From Sphingomonas montanisoli (lineage in GTDB: Bacteria; Pseudomonadota; Alphaproteobacteria; Sphingomonadales; Sphingomonadaceae), in the NCBI RefSeq assembly GCF_008274695.1, contig NZ_VTOU01000003.1:682001-746000 (forward strand): a stretch of 64,000 nt of DNA, in the 5' to 3' direction. The position numbers were made by a program, and so were the translations under genes. Each line of letters opens with the position of its first letter. Position 1 is the stretch's first letter. Below are positions 9,126 to 18,485 of the stretch, in pieces. The notes under the pieces are model-generated. The model ran no database searches. It was given only the letters and a program-made list of their open reading frames with translations, and was not told the DNA's origin.

Positions 9126-11255
9126 TTACTTGATCAACGTCGTCGGCTGCTTGCGGTCGCCCGCCTGCTGACGGTTTTCCGACACGTTGCCCGTATCTTT
9201 GCGGCGCTCGCCCTTGGCGGTTCGCTGCGCGGCCGTGCTGGCGCCAGCAAGGATCGGTCCGCATGCCGCCGCCTTTGCATCGCCCGGATCGACGAAGGCG
9301 AGGACGGCCGCGAGCGGGCTTGCCACGACCCCAAGCGCAACGCCCGCGCCACCGCGCGCCAGCAATTGCGGGCTGATGATGTTGATTCCCGGCTGGGCGA
9401 AATAGCCACGGATACCGACAGGCGACTGGCCCGAAAACAGGCTAAACTTCTTGCCATCGGCACGGAATGCCATGTCGAGGCTCTCGTCCTTGAAATTGAA
9501 GCCGCCCTTGGCCGTCATGACGTTCTTGGTTGTGTCGATCAGGATCGGATCGGCCGCCGCGACACCATTCTTCACGGTGAAGGCGATCAGGCCGCAGTTG
9601 ATCTCGATCGGCTTCTTCAGCTTGTCCTCGAACAGCTTCTGCACGAACACGCCGATGTCGAACTCCGCCAGCTGGACATACTGGGTCCAGAAGGTGCCGC
9701 GCGGCAGGATGATCGCGATCCGGCCGTTCGAGGTGGCGAGCGAATCGCGCAGCGTATCGCCGGTGCCCTTCATCTGGACGCGCGCCTTGATCGTGCCGGT
9801 GGTGCCGTTCTGCGTGACGCCGAAGCCCGCGAGCAGCTTGCCCATCGGCGTCGGCGACAGGCGGATGTCGTAATCGGTGATGACCGATGGCACGCGCGCG
9901 TTGATCGAAATGTCCGACGCCAGCCGCCCGCCCGCGATGTCCAGCGTGAAGGGCGACAGCACCATCAACTTGTCCTTCAGGTCGAAGGTCAGATCGACGT
10001 TGGAAATCGGAAACTTCGGATTCCGGAAGTCCTTGATCTTATAGAGGATGTGCGCGTCGAAATGGCTGATCGCGTCCATGCGCAGCGGGGCGTCCGGCAG
10101 AATGCGCGGGGTGCCGCCGGTCTGGGCGACGGCCGCCGTCGGCCCCTTGGTTGCCAGCGTGGTGGGCTCGTAACCGATGAAAGGCCCGACATCGATGATG
10201 TCGACGCGGTTCGAATCGAGCACCGCGTCTAGGAACAGCCGCTCGTTCGGGAAGCTGATCGTCATCTTGCCATGCAGGTCCGACGCGCCATAGCGGCCGT
10301 TGATCCGCGTGAAGCGCCATTCGTCGCCCGCCTTGGTCAGCTTCGACGTGAAGAGATAGTTGCGCGTATCGGGCGCGGCGACGCCCAGGAAGTCGAACAG
10401 CTGGCGGATGTTTGGGCCGCGCACCTTCAGGTTCAGGTCCGATCCTTCGATCTGGGTCGCGGCCGGCAGCGTGCCGTCGAGATCGAGATAAGTCGCACCC
10501 GATTTGGCGTGCATCTCGAATCGGGTCTTGCCGAAGGTGACGGTCGAATTGGGGCTGAGGATCGCGCCGTTCATCGTGAACGGCTTGTCGCGCAGCGTGC
10601 CTTCGCCCGTAAACGGCACCTTGCCGTCGATCCGCGTGCCGCCCGATGCAATATCGCCGACCTTGACGTCGACTTTCACGAACAGCGCCGGATCGATGTA
10701 GCGAACTTCGGTGTCGGTGATATTGGCGCGGCCGATGATCGGCCACTGGAACGGCTCGCCCTTCTTGTTCGGATCGCCGAAGGTCCAGGTATTTCTCTTG
10801 TCCTTCGACCATTCGGCATCGACGCGGCCGCCATCAAGCACCAGCCATTCGGCGCGCCGCTCGCCGAAGATCAGCGGGATCGTCTTGATCCGCGTCTCGA
10901 TATGCTTGGCTTCGAAGAAATTGGGCCTGGTCGCCCAGGCGGCGCCCTTCGGATTGGAAATCGTCATCCCGTCGGCCAGGAATTTGGCGTCGATGATGTC
11001 GAAATAGAACTGGAAGTCGCCCGCCACCTTGATGTCGCGTTCGGCAAAGCGGCTGGCCACCGATTCGAACGTGTTCTTCAGGAAGCGGCCCTTGGTCACG
11101 TAGAGCACGAACCAGGCGAGCACGATCAGGCCGAGGATTGTCGAGACGATCCCCACCCCCACCGCCAAGGTCGTGTTGGCGGGGTCGCGACGCCGGCGCA
11201 CCGGGCTGTTCGCGGTCTCGGGCGCCGTGATCGGCGGGTGGGGCTCTACAACCAT
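9126..11255 (-). CDS. AsmA-family membrane-anchored protein
   Basis: Protein of 709 residues starting at the ATG at 11255 (MVVEPHPPITAPE). A cytoplasmic N-terminus with an RRRRD patch is followed by one membrane helix (residues ~30-52, VGVGIVSTILGLIVLAWFVLYV) and a large periplasmic part rich in short beta segments. It carries the AsmA-like N-terminal text and, near the C-terminus, the AsmA_2 region (LAEFDIGVFVQKLFEDKLKK, then GGFNFKDESLDMAFRADGKK). Members of this family are thought to bridge inner and outer membranes and help lipid transport or outer-membrane homeostasis. It is divergent from rpmI-rplT with a 154-nt gap. The exact role here is unknown. Confidence 0.85.
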   Translation of the reverse strand: MVVEPHPPITAPETANSPVRRRRDPANTTLAVGVGIVSTILGLIVLAWFVLYVTKGRFLKNTFESVASRFAERDIKVAGDFQFYFDIIDAKFLADGMTISNPKGAAWATRPNFFEAKHIETRIKTIPLIFGERRAEWLVLDGGRVDAEWSKDKRNTWTFGDPNKKGEPFQWPIIGRANITDTEVRYIDPALFVKVDVKVGDIASGGTRIDGKVPFTGEGTLRDKPFTMNGAILSPNSTVTFGKTRFEMHAKSGATYLDLDGTLPAATQIEGSDLNLKVRGPNIRQLFDFLGVAAPDTRNYLFTSKLTKAGDEWRFTRINGRYGASDLHGKMTISFPNERLFLDAVLDSNRVDIIDVGPFIGYEPTTLATKGPTAAVAQTGGTPRILPDAPLRMDAISHFDAHILYKIKDFRNPKFPISNVDLTFDLKDKLMVLSPFTLDIAGGRLASDISINARVPSVITDYDIRLSPTPMGKLLAGFGVTQNGTTGTIKARVQMKGTGDTLRDSLATSNGRIAIILPRGTFWTQYVQLAEFDIGVFVQKLFEDKLKKPIEINCGLIAFTVKNGVAAADPILIDTTKNVMTAKGGFNFKDESLDMAFRADGKKFSLFSGQSPVGIRGYFAQPGINIISPQLLARGGAGVALGVVASPLAAVLAFVDPGDAKAAACGPILAGASTAAQRTAKGERRKDTGNVSENRQQAGDRKQPTTLIK

Positions 11256-11409
11256 AAGGCCCCGAAACCCCCGAATGAGCCGGCAAGTTCCGAATCGTTG
11301 CAATCGCGCACGATCGCCCCTATAGGCCCGCGCTTCCGCGATTTGATGGATGGTCCGGCTGTATGGGCTGCCGTGGCTGTCTGCAAACGTCGCATATCAG
11401 GAGACGAAA

Positions 11410-11613
11410 ATGCCCAAGCTCAAGACCAAGAGCGGCGTCAAAAAGCGCTTCAAGCTCACGGCCACCGGCAAGATCAAGCACGGCGTCGCTGGCAAGCGTC
11501 ACCGCCTGATCAGCCACAACGCCAAGTATATCCGCCAGAATCGTGGCACCAGTGTTCTCGCCGACGCCGATACGGCTCGCGTGAAGCTCTGGGCGCCGTA
11601 CGGCCTGAACTAA
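11410..11613 (+). CDS. rpmI: 50S ribosomal protein L35
   Basis: Small basic ribosomal protein of 67 residues ([20 protein letters not shown]), full length for L35. The ATG at 11410 is preceded by a good ribosome site (AGGAGACGAAA). A longer reading upstream adds 20 non-conserved residues and is rejected. It is followed 14 nt later by rplT, the usual pair. infC, which often precedes these genes, is not here; the upstream gene is divergent, so the promoter must lie in 11256-11409. Confidence 0.97.
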   Translation: MPKLKTKSGVKKRFKLTATGKIKHGVAGKRHRLISHNAKYIRQNRGTSVLADADTARVKLWAPYGLN

Positions 11614-11627
11614 GGGAGGGCCGATAG

Positions 11628-12005
11628 ATGGCACGCGTCAAACGGGGTGTTACCACCCACGCAAAGCACAAGCGCGTTCTTGAACAGGCGAAGGGCTATT
11701 ATGGCCGCCGCAAGAACACGATCCGTATCGCCAAGCAGGCCGTCGAAAAGGCCGGCCAGTACGCCTATCGCGACCGCAAGGTTAAGAAGCGTTCGTTCCG
11801 CGCCCTGTGGATCCAGCGTATCAACGCCGCGGTCCGCACCGAAGGCCTGACCTATGGCGTGTTCATGCACGGCCTGAAGCTGGCTGGTGTCGAACTGGAC
11901 CGGAAGGTCCTGGCCGACCTGGCGATGCACGAGGCTGCGACCTTCAGCGCGATCGTCGCGCAAGCGAAGGCCGCCCTCCCGGCGGACGCCCGCGTCGCGG
12001 CGTAA
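11628..12005 (+). CDS. rplT: 50S ribosomal protein L20
   Basis: Ribosomal protein L20 (125 residues), an early assembly protein that binds 23S rRNA. It is recognised from [20 protein letters not shown] and [19 protein letters not shown]. The long basic N-terminal helix and the globular C-terminal part are both present. It forms an operon with rpmI and is followed by a strong intrinsic terminator. L20 autoregulates the operon in some bacteria, but no leader pseudoknot could be judged here. Confidence 0.97.
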   Translation: MARVKRGVTTHAKHKRVLEQAKGYYGRRKNTIRIAKQAVEKAGQYAYRDRKVKKRSFRALWIQRINAAVRTEGLTYGVFMHGLKLAGVELDRKVLADLAMHEAATFSAIVAQAKAALPADARVAA

Positions 12006-12029
12006 GTCGCGCTTCGGCTGACAAGATCA

Positions 12030-12062
12030 GGGCGCGGTGGCTTCAGCTACCGCGCCCTTTTT
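12030..12062 (+). terminator. Rho-independent terminator of rpmI-rplT
   Basis: A 12-bp stem, GGGCGCGGTGGC (12030-12041) with GCTACCGCGCCC (12046-12057), has one G-U pair and a TTCA loop and is followed by five T residues. Confidence 0.93.
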
Positions 12063-12074
12063 CTATTTCGCCAA

Positions 12075-12104
12075 CCGTCATCCCAGCTTCCGCTGGGAGG
12101 ACGG
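12075..12104. repeat. Short palindrome, CGTCATCCCAGC family
   Basis: The hairpin-forming sequence CCGTCATCCCAGC / GCTGGGAGGACGG lies between rplT and a convergent gene. It belongs to the same family as 40673-40700, 43118-43200 and 48158-48185. Confidence 0.75.
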
Positions 12105-12112
12105 TGTTGGGT

Positions 12113-12559
12113 TTACTCCAACGACAGCAAATGATCGCGCAGCGCCCGCGCATCGTGGAGCGCGTTGTGCGGCACCGCGCTGTTGCGCGCGGTCGAAAAA
12201 CCGGGGGTGCGGCGATATTCGAACGACAGGTTCGGCAGGTCGACCACCTCGCGCTCGCTGATCAGCATCAGGCGGCAAAATAACGCGATGTCCTCGGGCC
12301 AGTCGGCGATGATCAGCGGATCGGGATCCCCCTGCAGATAATGGGCGATGTCATACGCGGCCGCCTCGCGATCGAGAACGTTGAGCAGCATCGGCGGCAC
12401 CGACCGCAGATAGGGGACGACGTGGCGGTCGACCCATTCCTCATAAGGCTGCTCGATCGGCAGGACGACATAATAGTCCTCGCCATGTTCGGCCGCGATG
12501 CCGACGCTGATCAGCTCGCCGCCGAAACCGTTGAATTCGGTGTCCAGATAATAGCGCAT
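12113..12559 (-). CDS. DEDDh-type 3'-5' exoribonuclease
   Basis: Compact RNase H-fold nuclease of 148 residues. It begins MRYYLDTEFNGFGGELISVG, whose D-x-E supplies the first two catalytic acids. It continues with ADWPEDIALF (third Asp, near residue 88) and NALHDARALRDHLL (His and fourth Asp near residue 134), giving a full DEDDh set. The arrangement resembles the Rv2179c-like 3'-5' exoribonuclease family. The gene stands alone and convergent to rpmI-rplT. Role in RNA processing or decay is inferred from the fold only. Confidence 0.85.
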   Translation of the reverse strand: MRYYLDTEFNGFGGELISVGIAAEHGEDYYVVLPIEQPYEEWVDRHVVPYLRSVPPMLLNVLDREAAAYDIAHYLQGDPDPLIIADWPEDIALFCRLMLISEREVVDLPNLSFEYRRTPGFSTARNSAVPHNALHDARALRDHLLSLE

Positions 12560-12571
12560 CCGCTCACCTAA

Positions 12572-12684
12572 CCGTTCGTGTCGAGCGAAGTCGAGACACG
12601 TTCACGCGCGCCCAGCCAACGTGTCTCGACGTAGTTTATCCTGAGCGACGCTGCAGGCGGCGCCGAAGGGCTCGACACGAACGG
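12572..12684. repeat. Long inverted repeat, CCGTTCGTGTCGAGCGAAG family
   Basis: The outer arms are CCGTTCGTGTCGAG (12572-) and CTCGACACGAACGG (-12684). Inner complementary segments GTCGAGACACG and CGTGTCTCGAC give a compound stem. A sister copy lies at 38956-39028. It fills most of the gap between two minus-strand genes. Confidence 0.85.
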
Positions 12685-12695
12685 AGTTGGGGAGG

Positions 12696-13550
12696 TTAGG
12701 ACAGCGCCTCGTTCAGCAGCCGCGCGAGCCGGATGCCACCGCGCGCGACCTGCAGGCGCAGGACCGGGATCAGCGCCTGGATCTTCTCGTTTGTCAGCGT
12801 CGGCTTCTCCGCCGGAGCCGGGCCGCAGCCATCGCCGCCCAGCAGCGCGCCATAAGCATCGTGCGCGACCTGCCAGCTTTCGCGGCTCCAATCCTCAACC
12901 GACCCCTGCACCATCGCCGGCCGATCGGCCGCGGGCACCTCGGCCAAAATCCCCATCGGCCCGCCAACGGGGGTCGAGATCGCACGGTCCGCGAGCAGGC
13001 CGTCCCAGATCGAATGGATGTTGGTATTCTTCAGCGCGCCGTAATTCGCCTTCGTATCGTTGCCGCCGCGATCGTGCCGGTCGCCGGCGTGGAGCGGCTG
13101 CGCGAGATCGCCCATGAAGTGGACGAGCAGCGCCAGCGCCTCAACGCGCACGCGGACAGGCTGGCTGCGATCCTTGAGCAGCCGCGCATTGCGTTCGATC
13201 TGGCGGGCGACGCAATTGCCGTCGGGGCAGGCCGCTTTCAGATCGAACGGCTTGCACACGTCCATATTTTGATAGTGCCAGCTATAAATATAGCTGAAGC
13301 GATCCTTCATCGGCTTGATGCAGTCGGCCCAGACCGACGCCTGCTCGATCGTCCGCGCCGGACAGGTCGGTGTTTCGAGCAAGGCCGATTTGGCGAGCAG
13401 CGCCTTGATCTCCGCGCGCGCCTTGGGGTTCACCTCGTGCAGCGCGATCGTCGCGACCGTCTCATGCCCATATTCCCACCAGGCATGGGCAGGGGCGGCG
13501 GCGAGGAGGCTCGAAAGCCCGGCGATGAGGAGAAGGATCAGGCGCGTCAC
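12696..13550 (-). CDS. S1/P1-type secreted nuclease
   Basis: Zinc-dependent single-strand nuclease/3'-nucleotidase, 284 residues from a GTG at 13550 that follows an AAGGA ribosome site. A signal peptide (RLILLLIAGLSSLLAAAPAHA) ends just before the mature N-terminus WWEYGHETVA. In nuclease P1 the free W1 and H6 bind zinc, and both are present here. Other zinc ligands are recognisable: WADCIK (Asp), SWHYQNM (His), LVHFMGDLAQPLH (His, Asp, His) and NIHSIWDG (His, Asp). So all nine ligands appear intact and the enzyme should be active in the periplasm, scavenging nucleic acid. No ATG is available in frame near the signal peptide; the long open frame upstream is antisense shadow of the next gene. 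Confidence 0.9.
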   Translation of the reverse strand: MTRLILLLIAGLSSLLAAAPAHAWWEYGHETVATIALHEVNPKARAEIKALLAKSALLETPTCPARTIEQASVWADCIKPMKDRFSYIYSWHYQNMDVCKPFDLKAACPDGNCVARQIERNARLLKDRSQPVRVRVEALALLVHFMGDLAQPLHAGDRHDRGGNDTKANYGALKNTNIHSIWDGLLADRAISTPVGGPMGILAEVPAADRPAMVQGSVEDWSRESWQVAHDAYGALLGGDGCGPAPAEKPTLTNEKIQALIPVLRLQVARGGIRLARLLNEALS

Positions 13551-13607
13551 GATCCTTGCATTTAAGCCCGGTAGCGCGGATGTCGACGTGGTTTCGATGC
13601 GCAGGTG

Positions 13608-14840
13608 ATGACGATGACAACGATGTTCGGCCGTTTCTCGCTTGCGGTTAGCGCGCTGCTGCTCCCGATCGGGGCGGCGCACGCCAAGTTCGAGATTCCG
13701 GGCTTCGAACTGGTCCACACCGCGCCTGTCGAAACCACCCTCGCCACCACCGACCTGCGCGATCCGACGACGGTGTGGTGCGAGATGTTCGATACCGCCA
13801 AGTCGACGATCGACATCGAGCAATTCTACATTTCCGGGCAGAGCGGGGAGCCGCTCGACCGCGTGATCGCCTCGCTGGAGGCGGCGGGGAAGCGGGGCGT
13901 GAAGATCCGCTTCCTGATGGATGAGAAGGGGCAGGGCGCCTCCGATCAGGCGACGATCGACAAAGTGAAGGCGATCCCCAACCTGACCTTCCGGATGCTC
14001 AGCTGGGCCAAGGTCAACGGGTCGGGCATCATCCACGCCAAATTCTTCGTCGTCGACGGCAAGGCCGCATTCGTCGGCAGCCAGAATTTCGACTGGCGCG
14101 CGCTCAAGCATATCGACGAAACCGGGCTGAAGATCACGCAGGCCAAAATGGTCGGCCAGCTCCAACGCATCTTCGAGCATGACTGGGCCGCCGTGCCGCT
14201 GACCATCGCCGGCCAGCCGGTGCCCAAGTTGCGCGACACGGTCTATGCCCCGATCGACGCCAAGGCATTCCTGATCGCCAGCCCCAATGCCTACGATCCC
14301 GCCGACGTCGCGGATTCGCAGGCCGCGCTCGTCAAGCTAATCGGCGCGGCCAAGCGCGAGATCCGGATCGAGGTGATGGAATATTCGGCCAATGCCTTCG
14401 GCGGCGGTACCTATACGATCATCGACGACGCGCTGCGCGCCGCGGCAGAGCGGGGCGTGAAGGTTCAGTTGCTCGTCGCCGACTGGAACATGTGGCCGAA
14501 CAACCTGCCGAGCCTCGAACGGCTCGACAATCTGCCGACCGCCGAGGTGCGGGTCGCGTCGATCCCGCAGGCATCGACCGGCTTCATCCCCTTCGCGCGC
14601 GTCGTCCACACGAAGATCATGACGATCGACCGCGAGATCGCCTGGGTCGGCACCAGCAACTGGGAAGGCGGCTATCTCGATAATTCGCGCAATCTGGAGA
14701 TCGTGTTGCGCGACCGAGCCATGGCGAAGCGCCTCGGCGCGATGGAGACCCGTTTGTGGGATTCCCCCTACGCCAAGCCCTTCGCGCAAGCGAAGCTGAT
14801 CCCGCGACCGAATACCAAGGAAGCGGCTGGGGCGAACTGA
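13608..14840 (+). CDS. Exported phospholipase D-like protein (two HKD motifs)
   Basis: PLD-superfamily protein of about 410 residues. Three close ATGs (13608, 13614, 13623) and a GTG at 13605 compete; any of them leaves the signal peptide FGRFSLAVSALLLPIGAAHA intact. Two complete HxK(x)4D motifs are present, HAKFFVVDGKAAFVGSQNF (about residue 145) and HTKIMTIDREIAWVGTSNW (about residue 336), so the catalytic dimer is formed within one chain. Substrates of this family range from phospholipids to DNA. Secretion argues for a periplasmic phospholipase/phosphatidyltransferase-like or nuclease role. It is divergent from the S1/P1 nuclease with a short shared upstream region. Confidence 0.87.
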   Translation: MTMTTMFGRFSLAVSALLLPIGAAHAKFEIPGFELVHTAPVETTLATTDLRDPTTVWCEMFDTAKSTIDIEQFYISGQSGEPLDRVIASLEAAGKRGVKIRFLMDEKGQGASDQATIDKVKAIPNLTFRMLSWAKVNGSGIIHAKFFVVDGKAAFVGSQNFDWRALKHIDETGLKITQAKMVGQLQRIFEHDWAAVPLTIAGQPVPKLRDTVYAPIDAKAFLIASPNAYDPADVADSQAALVKLIGAAKREIRIEVMEYSANAFGGGTYTIIDDALRAAAERGVKVQLLVADWNMWPNNLPSLERLDNLPTAEVRVASIPQASTGFIPFARVVHTKIMTIDREIAWVGTSNWEGGYLDNSRNLEIVLRDRAMAKRLGAMETRLWDSPYAKPFAQAKLIPRPNTKEAAGAN

Positions 14841-14846
14841 CCCCAT

Positions 14847-14876
14847 ATAATCCTCCCCTGCCAGGGGGAGGATTAA
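14847..14876. terminator. Bidirectional hairpin between convergent genes
   Basis: AATCCTCCCC (14849-14858) pairs with GGGGAGGATT (14865-14874) around a 6-nt loop, flanked by AT-rich bases on both sides. It lies between the ends of the PLD gene and the asparaginase-like gene, and is one of several CCTCCCC/GGGGAGG hairpins in the window. Confidence 0.7.
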
Positions 14877-14879
14877 GCC

Positions 14880-15836
14880 TTACTCATCCCCGTAGAGCGC
14901 CACCTGCGGTTCACCGCCGGCCGCCACGCGCCCGCGATACATACCGGCGCTGTTGAAGCACCAGCCGCCAGCACCATCATGGCCGACCGCGATGATCCCG
15001 CCGGTGCCGCCCAGCGCGCCAATTTCCCCGATCGTCGCGACCGCCGCGCTGCCCAGCGCCTCGCCGGCCAGCCGCACCCGACCCGACACTTCATGCCCCG
15101 CGCCGACGCGGATGAAATGCTCGCCCGATCCCGTGCAGGAAATGGCGGCACCGCGATCGTCGGCCCAGGTGCCCGCCCCGATCACCGGCGAATCGCCGAT
15201 ACGGTTCCATCGCTTGCCCGTCAGCCCGCCAGTCGAGGTCGCCGCCGCCAGATGCCCCTCAGCATCGCGCGCCACCGCGCCCACAGTTCCATATTTCAGA
15301 TCGGCATCGAAGCGCCCGCCCGCGCGCAGCTCCTCATATTGGCGCCAGCGTTCGTCGGTGTGGAACCAGGCGGGTGGCGCCTGATCGATGCCATGTTCGG
15401 CCCCGAAGCGGTCCGCACCCGCGCCGGTCAGCATCGCATGCGGGCTCTTTTCCATCACCGCGCGCGCCAGCGTCACCGGGTGGCGGCTGTGCGTCACCGC
15501 GCTCACCGCGCCCGCATCGCGATTGCTGCCGTCCATGATCGCCGCGTCGAGTTCGTTGACGCCTTCCGCCGTGAAGACCGCGCCGCGCCCGGCATTGAAA
15601 TGGGGATCGTCCTCCAGCACGCGCACCGCCGCCTCGACCGCGTCGAGCGCGCTGCCGCCCGTTGACAGGATCGCCGATCCTGCAGCCAGCGCGGCGTTCA
15701 GCGCGGCCCGAACCGCGACGTCGACATCGGCGTCAAGCACGCCGCGCCTTATCTGCCCCGCACCACCATGAACGACGAGCGTCCACCCATCGGCGGGTGC
15801 GCTCCATTGCGATGTGATGCCAGGATGTGTCGCCAC
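14880..15836 (-). CDS. iaaA: Isoaspartyl peptidase / type 2 L-asparaginase
   Basis: Ntn-hydrolase of 318 residues, made as a proenzyme that cleaves itself before a threonine. The expected site is T184 in KYGTVGAVARD, which becomes the N-terminal nucleophile of the beta chain. The alpha-chain motifs LVVHGGAGQIRRG and NAGRGAVFTAEG and the beta-chain motifs STGGLTGKRWNRIGDSPVIG and CTGSGEHFIR are classical. It degrades isoaspartyl dipeptides and asparagine in the cytosol; no signal peptide is seen. It is divergent from ispG with 70 nt between the starts. Confidence 0.93.
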   Translation of the reverse strand: MATHPGITSQWSAPADGWTLVVHGGAGQIRRGVLDADVDVAVRAALNAALAAGSAILSTGGSALDAVEAAVRVLEDDPHFNAGRGAVFTAEGVNELDAAIMDGSNRDAGAVSAVTHSRHPVTLARAVMEKSPHAMLTGAGADRFGAEHGIDQAPPAWFHTDERWRQYEELRAGGRFDADLKYGTVGAVARDAEGHLAAATSTGGLTGKRWNRIGDSPVIGAGTWADDRGAAISCTGSGEHFIRVGAGHEVSGRVRLAGEALGSAAVATIGEIGALGGTGGIIAVGHDGAGGWCFNSAGMYRGRVAAGGEPQVALYGDE

Positions 15837-15906
15837 GGTGGAATGCCTTCAAACGGGAACGGGAAACGCCTATAGCGTCCTCGAGTAAGCTTCAGAACGG
15901 AAAAGC

Positions 15907-17049
15907 ATGTCGGTTCGTCCCTGGCGCGATATAGCGCGCCGCCAGTCGCGTCAGATCATGGTCGGCAATGTCGCCGTCGGCGGCGGCGCGCCCGTCACCG
16001 TCCAGACGATGACCAACACCCCCACTGACGACATCAAGGCGACGATCGACCAGATCCGCCGGTGCGAGGATGCGGGCGCCGACATCATCCGCGTCTCCTG
16101 CCCCGACGAGGCATCGACGGCCGCATTGAAGCAGATCGTTCGCGCCGCGCGCGTGCCGATCGTCGCCGACATCCATTTCCATTATAAGCGCGCGCTTGAG
16201 GCCGCCGATGCGGGTGCCGCGTGCCTGCGCATCAACCCCGGCAATATCGGGTCCGAAGCACGCGTGGCCGAAGTGGTGCGCGCCGCCAAAGCGAACGGCT
16301 GTTCGATCCGCATCGGCGTCAACGCCGGCAGCCTGGAAAAAGACCTGCTCGAAAAATATGGCGAGCCCTGCCCCGAGGCACTCGTCGAAAGCGCGCTCGA
16401 TCATATCAAGCTGCTGCAGGACGCCGATTTCCACGAATATAAGGTCGCGGTGAAGGCGTCCGACGTCTTCCTGGCGGTTTCCGCCTATATGGGCCTCGCC
16501 GAAGCGGTCGATTGCCCGCTCCATCTGGGCATCACCGAGGCGGGCGGCTTTGTCGGCGGCACGGTCAAGTCGGCGATCGGCATCGGCAATCTGCTGTGGG
16601 CCGGGATCGGCGACACGATCCGCGTCTCTCTGTCGGCCGAGCCCGAGGAGGAGGTCCGCGTCGGCTTCGAGATCCTCAAGTCGCTGGGCATCCGTAATCG
16701 CGGCGTGCGCGTCGTTTCCTGCCCCAGCTGCGCGCGGCAGGGCTTCGACGTGATCCGCACCGTCCAGACACTCGAGGAACGGCTCCAGCATATCCGCGTG
16801 CCGCTCTCGCTCTCGGTGCTCGGCTGCGTCGTCAACGGCCCCGGCGAAGCGCGCGAAACCGATATCGGCCTGACCGGCGGCGGCAACGGCAAGCATATGG
16901 TCTATCTCTCCGGCATCACCGACCATACGGTGCAGGACGAAGGCATGGTGGACCACATCGTCAAGCTGGTCGAAGCCAAGGCCGCCGAGATTGAGGCGGC
17001 CGAAGCCGCTCAGGCGGCCGCCGACGATCACCCGCAAGCCGCGGAGTGA
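15907..17049 (+). CDS. ispG: 4-hydroxy-3-methylbut-2-enyl-diphosphate synthase
   Basis: Iron-sulfur enzyme of the MEP isoprenoid pathway (GcpE), converting MEcPP to HMBPP. The protein has 380 residues. The [4Fe-4S] ligands are readable: C272 and C275 in [12 protein letters not shown]307 in [11 protein letters not shown], and E314 as the fourth ligand. The N-terminal TIM-barrel begins with [20 protein letters not shown]. An extra Ala/Glu-rich tail of about 25 residues follows the conserved core. The stop overlaps the GTG of the transporter downstream (GTGA). Confidence 0.97.
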   Translation: MSVRPWRDIARRQSRQIMVGNVAVGGGAPVTVQTMTNTPTDDIKATIDQIRRCEDAGADIIRVSCPDEASTAALKQIVRAARVPIVADIHFHYKRALEAADAGAACLRINPGNIGSEARVAEVVRAAKANGCSIRIGVNAGSLEKDLLEKYGEPCPEALVESALDHIKLLQDADFHEYKVAVKASDVFLAVSAYMGLAEAVDCPLHLGITEAGGFVGGTVKSAIGIGNLLWAGIGDTIRVSLSAEPEEEVRVGFEILKSLGIRNRGVRVVSCPSCARQGFDVIRTVQTLEERLQHIRVPLSLSVLGCVVNGPGEARETDIGLTGGGNGKHMVYLSGITDHTVQDEGMVDHIVKLVEAKAAEIEAAEAAQAAADDHPQAAE

Positions 17050-17936
17050 AGCAAACTCCCGTGGCGATCGCGTTCGCGGTCGCCTGTCTCGGTATCGCGG
17101 TCTTTTCGTCGATGGATGCTGTCGTGAAGCATCTGAGCCTCGCCATTGGCACCTACAACACTTTGCTCTGGCGCAGCCTTGCCGGGGTGCCGATGACGCT
17201 CGGGCCGTGGCTGTCGCGGAAACCGACTTGGCCGAAGGGTGCGGTCCTGCGCATCCATATCGAGCGCGGGCTGGTCGCGGCGTTGATGGCGGTCCTCTTC
17301 TTCTGGGGTCTGGCGCGCACGCCGATGGCGCAGGCGATCGCGCTGACCTTCATATCGCCGCTGATCGCGCAAGGGCTGGCGGTCGTTCTGCTCAAGGAAA
17401 GGCTGCGGCGGGGCGCGCTGCTCGGGTCCGGTCTCGCACTGGTCGGCGTGATCGTGATCCTGTCGGGGCAAGCGATGAAGGCGATGGACGGCGAGGCCAC
17501 GCTCGGTGCGATCGCCGTGATGCTGTCCGCCGTCGCCTATGCCTACAACATCATCCTGATGCGGCGGCAGTCACAGGTGGCCGATCCTTATGAGGTCGCC
17601 TTCTTCCAGAACGGCATCGTCGCGATCGTCCTCGCCTGCGCGATGCCGTGGATGGCCGAGCTGCCGCCCACGCCGCACATACCCGCCCTGCTGCTCGCCG
17701 CCGCGCTGGCCAGCCTCTCGCTGTTCCTGCTGAGCTGGGCCTATGCGCGCGCCGAGGCGAGCTATCTCGCTCCGGTCGAGTTCACCGCCTTCGTCTGGGC
17801 GAGCCTGTGGGGCTTCGTCGTGTTCGGCGAGCATGTTCGCCTGACCACGGTCGCGGGCGCCGCGCTCATCATCGGGGGCTGCTTCATCGCCGCCCGATCG
17901 CCCGCTAATCTGTCTGAGAGAGACGTCCTGCCATGA
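17046..17936 (+). CDS. DMT-superfamily (EamA) permease
   Basis: Integral membrane protein of 296 residues with about ten hydrophobic segments in two EamA repeats (for example [20 protein letters not shown] near the N-terminus and [19 protein letters not shown] at the end). Such proteins export amino acids, nucleobases or other metabolites. The start is a GTG overlapping the ispG stop, and its own stop overlaps the next ATG, so ispG, this gene and the GNAT are chained. The substrate is unknown. Confidence 0.88.
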   Translation: MKQTPVAIAFAVACLGIAVFSSMDAVVKHLSLAIGTYNTLLWRSLAGVPMTLGPWLSRKPTWPKGAVLRIHIERGLVAALMAVLFFWGLARTPMAQAIALTFISPLIAQGLAVVLLKERLRRGALLGSGLALVGVIVILSGQAMKAMDGEATLGAIAVMLSAVAYAYNIILMRRQSQVADPYEVAFFQNGIVAIVLACAMPWMAELPPTPHIPALLLAAALASLSLFLLSWAYARAEASYLAPVEFTAFVWASLWGFVVFGEHVRLTTVAGAALIIGGCFIAARSPANLSERDVLP

Positions 17937-18415
17937 CCTTGATCATCCGCCCCGCCCATCCCGGCGACGAGGGCGACATCCTCCGCCTCATCCGCGCGCT
18001 TGCCGATTATGAGCGCGAACCCGATGCGGTCGAGGCGACAGAAGAAGGGCTGGCCGCACATTTCTTCGGGCCGGATCCGAAGGTGTTCGCACATATTGCC
18101 GAGCAGGACGGCCATGTCGTCGGCATCGCAGTCTGGTTCTTCAATTTCTCGACCTGGACCGGGCGGCACGGCATCTATCTGGAAGATCTGTTCGTCGAAC
18201 CCACGGCGCGCGGCGGCGGGATCGCGCGCAAGCTGTTCGAGGCGATGGCGGCGGTAGCCGAGGCGAAGAATTGCGCGCGGATCGACTGGCAGGTGCTCGA
18301 CTGGAATGAGCTGGGCAAGGGCCTCTATCGTCGGCTCGGCGCACACCACAAGGCCGCGTGGGAGCAGTGGCGGATCGATGGAGACGCGCTCACGGCGTTG
18401 CTAACGCCGAACTAA
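17933..18415 (+). CDS. GNAT acetyltransferase (diamine acetyltransferase-like)
   Basis: GNAT protein of 160 residues. The text YLEDLFVEPTARGGGIARKL contains the R-x-x-G-x-G/A acetyl-CoA loop and matches the spermidine/spermine acetyltransferase-like subgroup, as do VLDWNELGKGLYRRLGA and the N-terminal RPAHPGDEGDILRLIRALA. The ATG overlaps the permease stop (ATGA). A polyamine or thialysine-like substrate is plausible but not shown. Confidence 0.86.
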   Translation: MTLIIRPAHPGDEGDILRLIRALADYEREPDAVEATEEGLAAHFFGPDPKVFAHIAEQDGHVVGIAVWFFNFSTWTGRHGIYLEDLFVEPTARGGGIARKLFEAMAAVAEAKNCARIDWQVLDWNELGKGLYRRLGAHHKAAWEQWRIDGDALTALLTPN

Positions 18416-18442
18416 CCATCTCGGGCAAGCAGGCGGAAATCA

Positions 18443-18474
18443 TCCGAAAGTAGCACTACGCAAACGCTTTCGGA
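18443..18474 (+). promoter_or_regulatory. Inverted repeat enclosing the hemerythrin ribosome site
   Basis: TCCGAAAG (18443-18450) and CTTTCGGA (18467-18474) are perfect complements with 16 nt between. The right arm contains the first part of the GGAGAG Shine-Dalgarno (18472-18477) of the gene starting at 18486. An RNA hairpin would mask the ribosome site; alternatively this is a protein operator. Confidence 0.45.
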
Positions 18475-18485
18475 GAGATGCTATT

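Noticed and set aside
12696-14180. 494-residue version of the S1/P1 nuclease
   Set aside because: The extra N-terminal ~210 residues are antisense to the PLD gene and precede a clear signal peptide.
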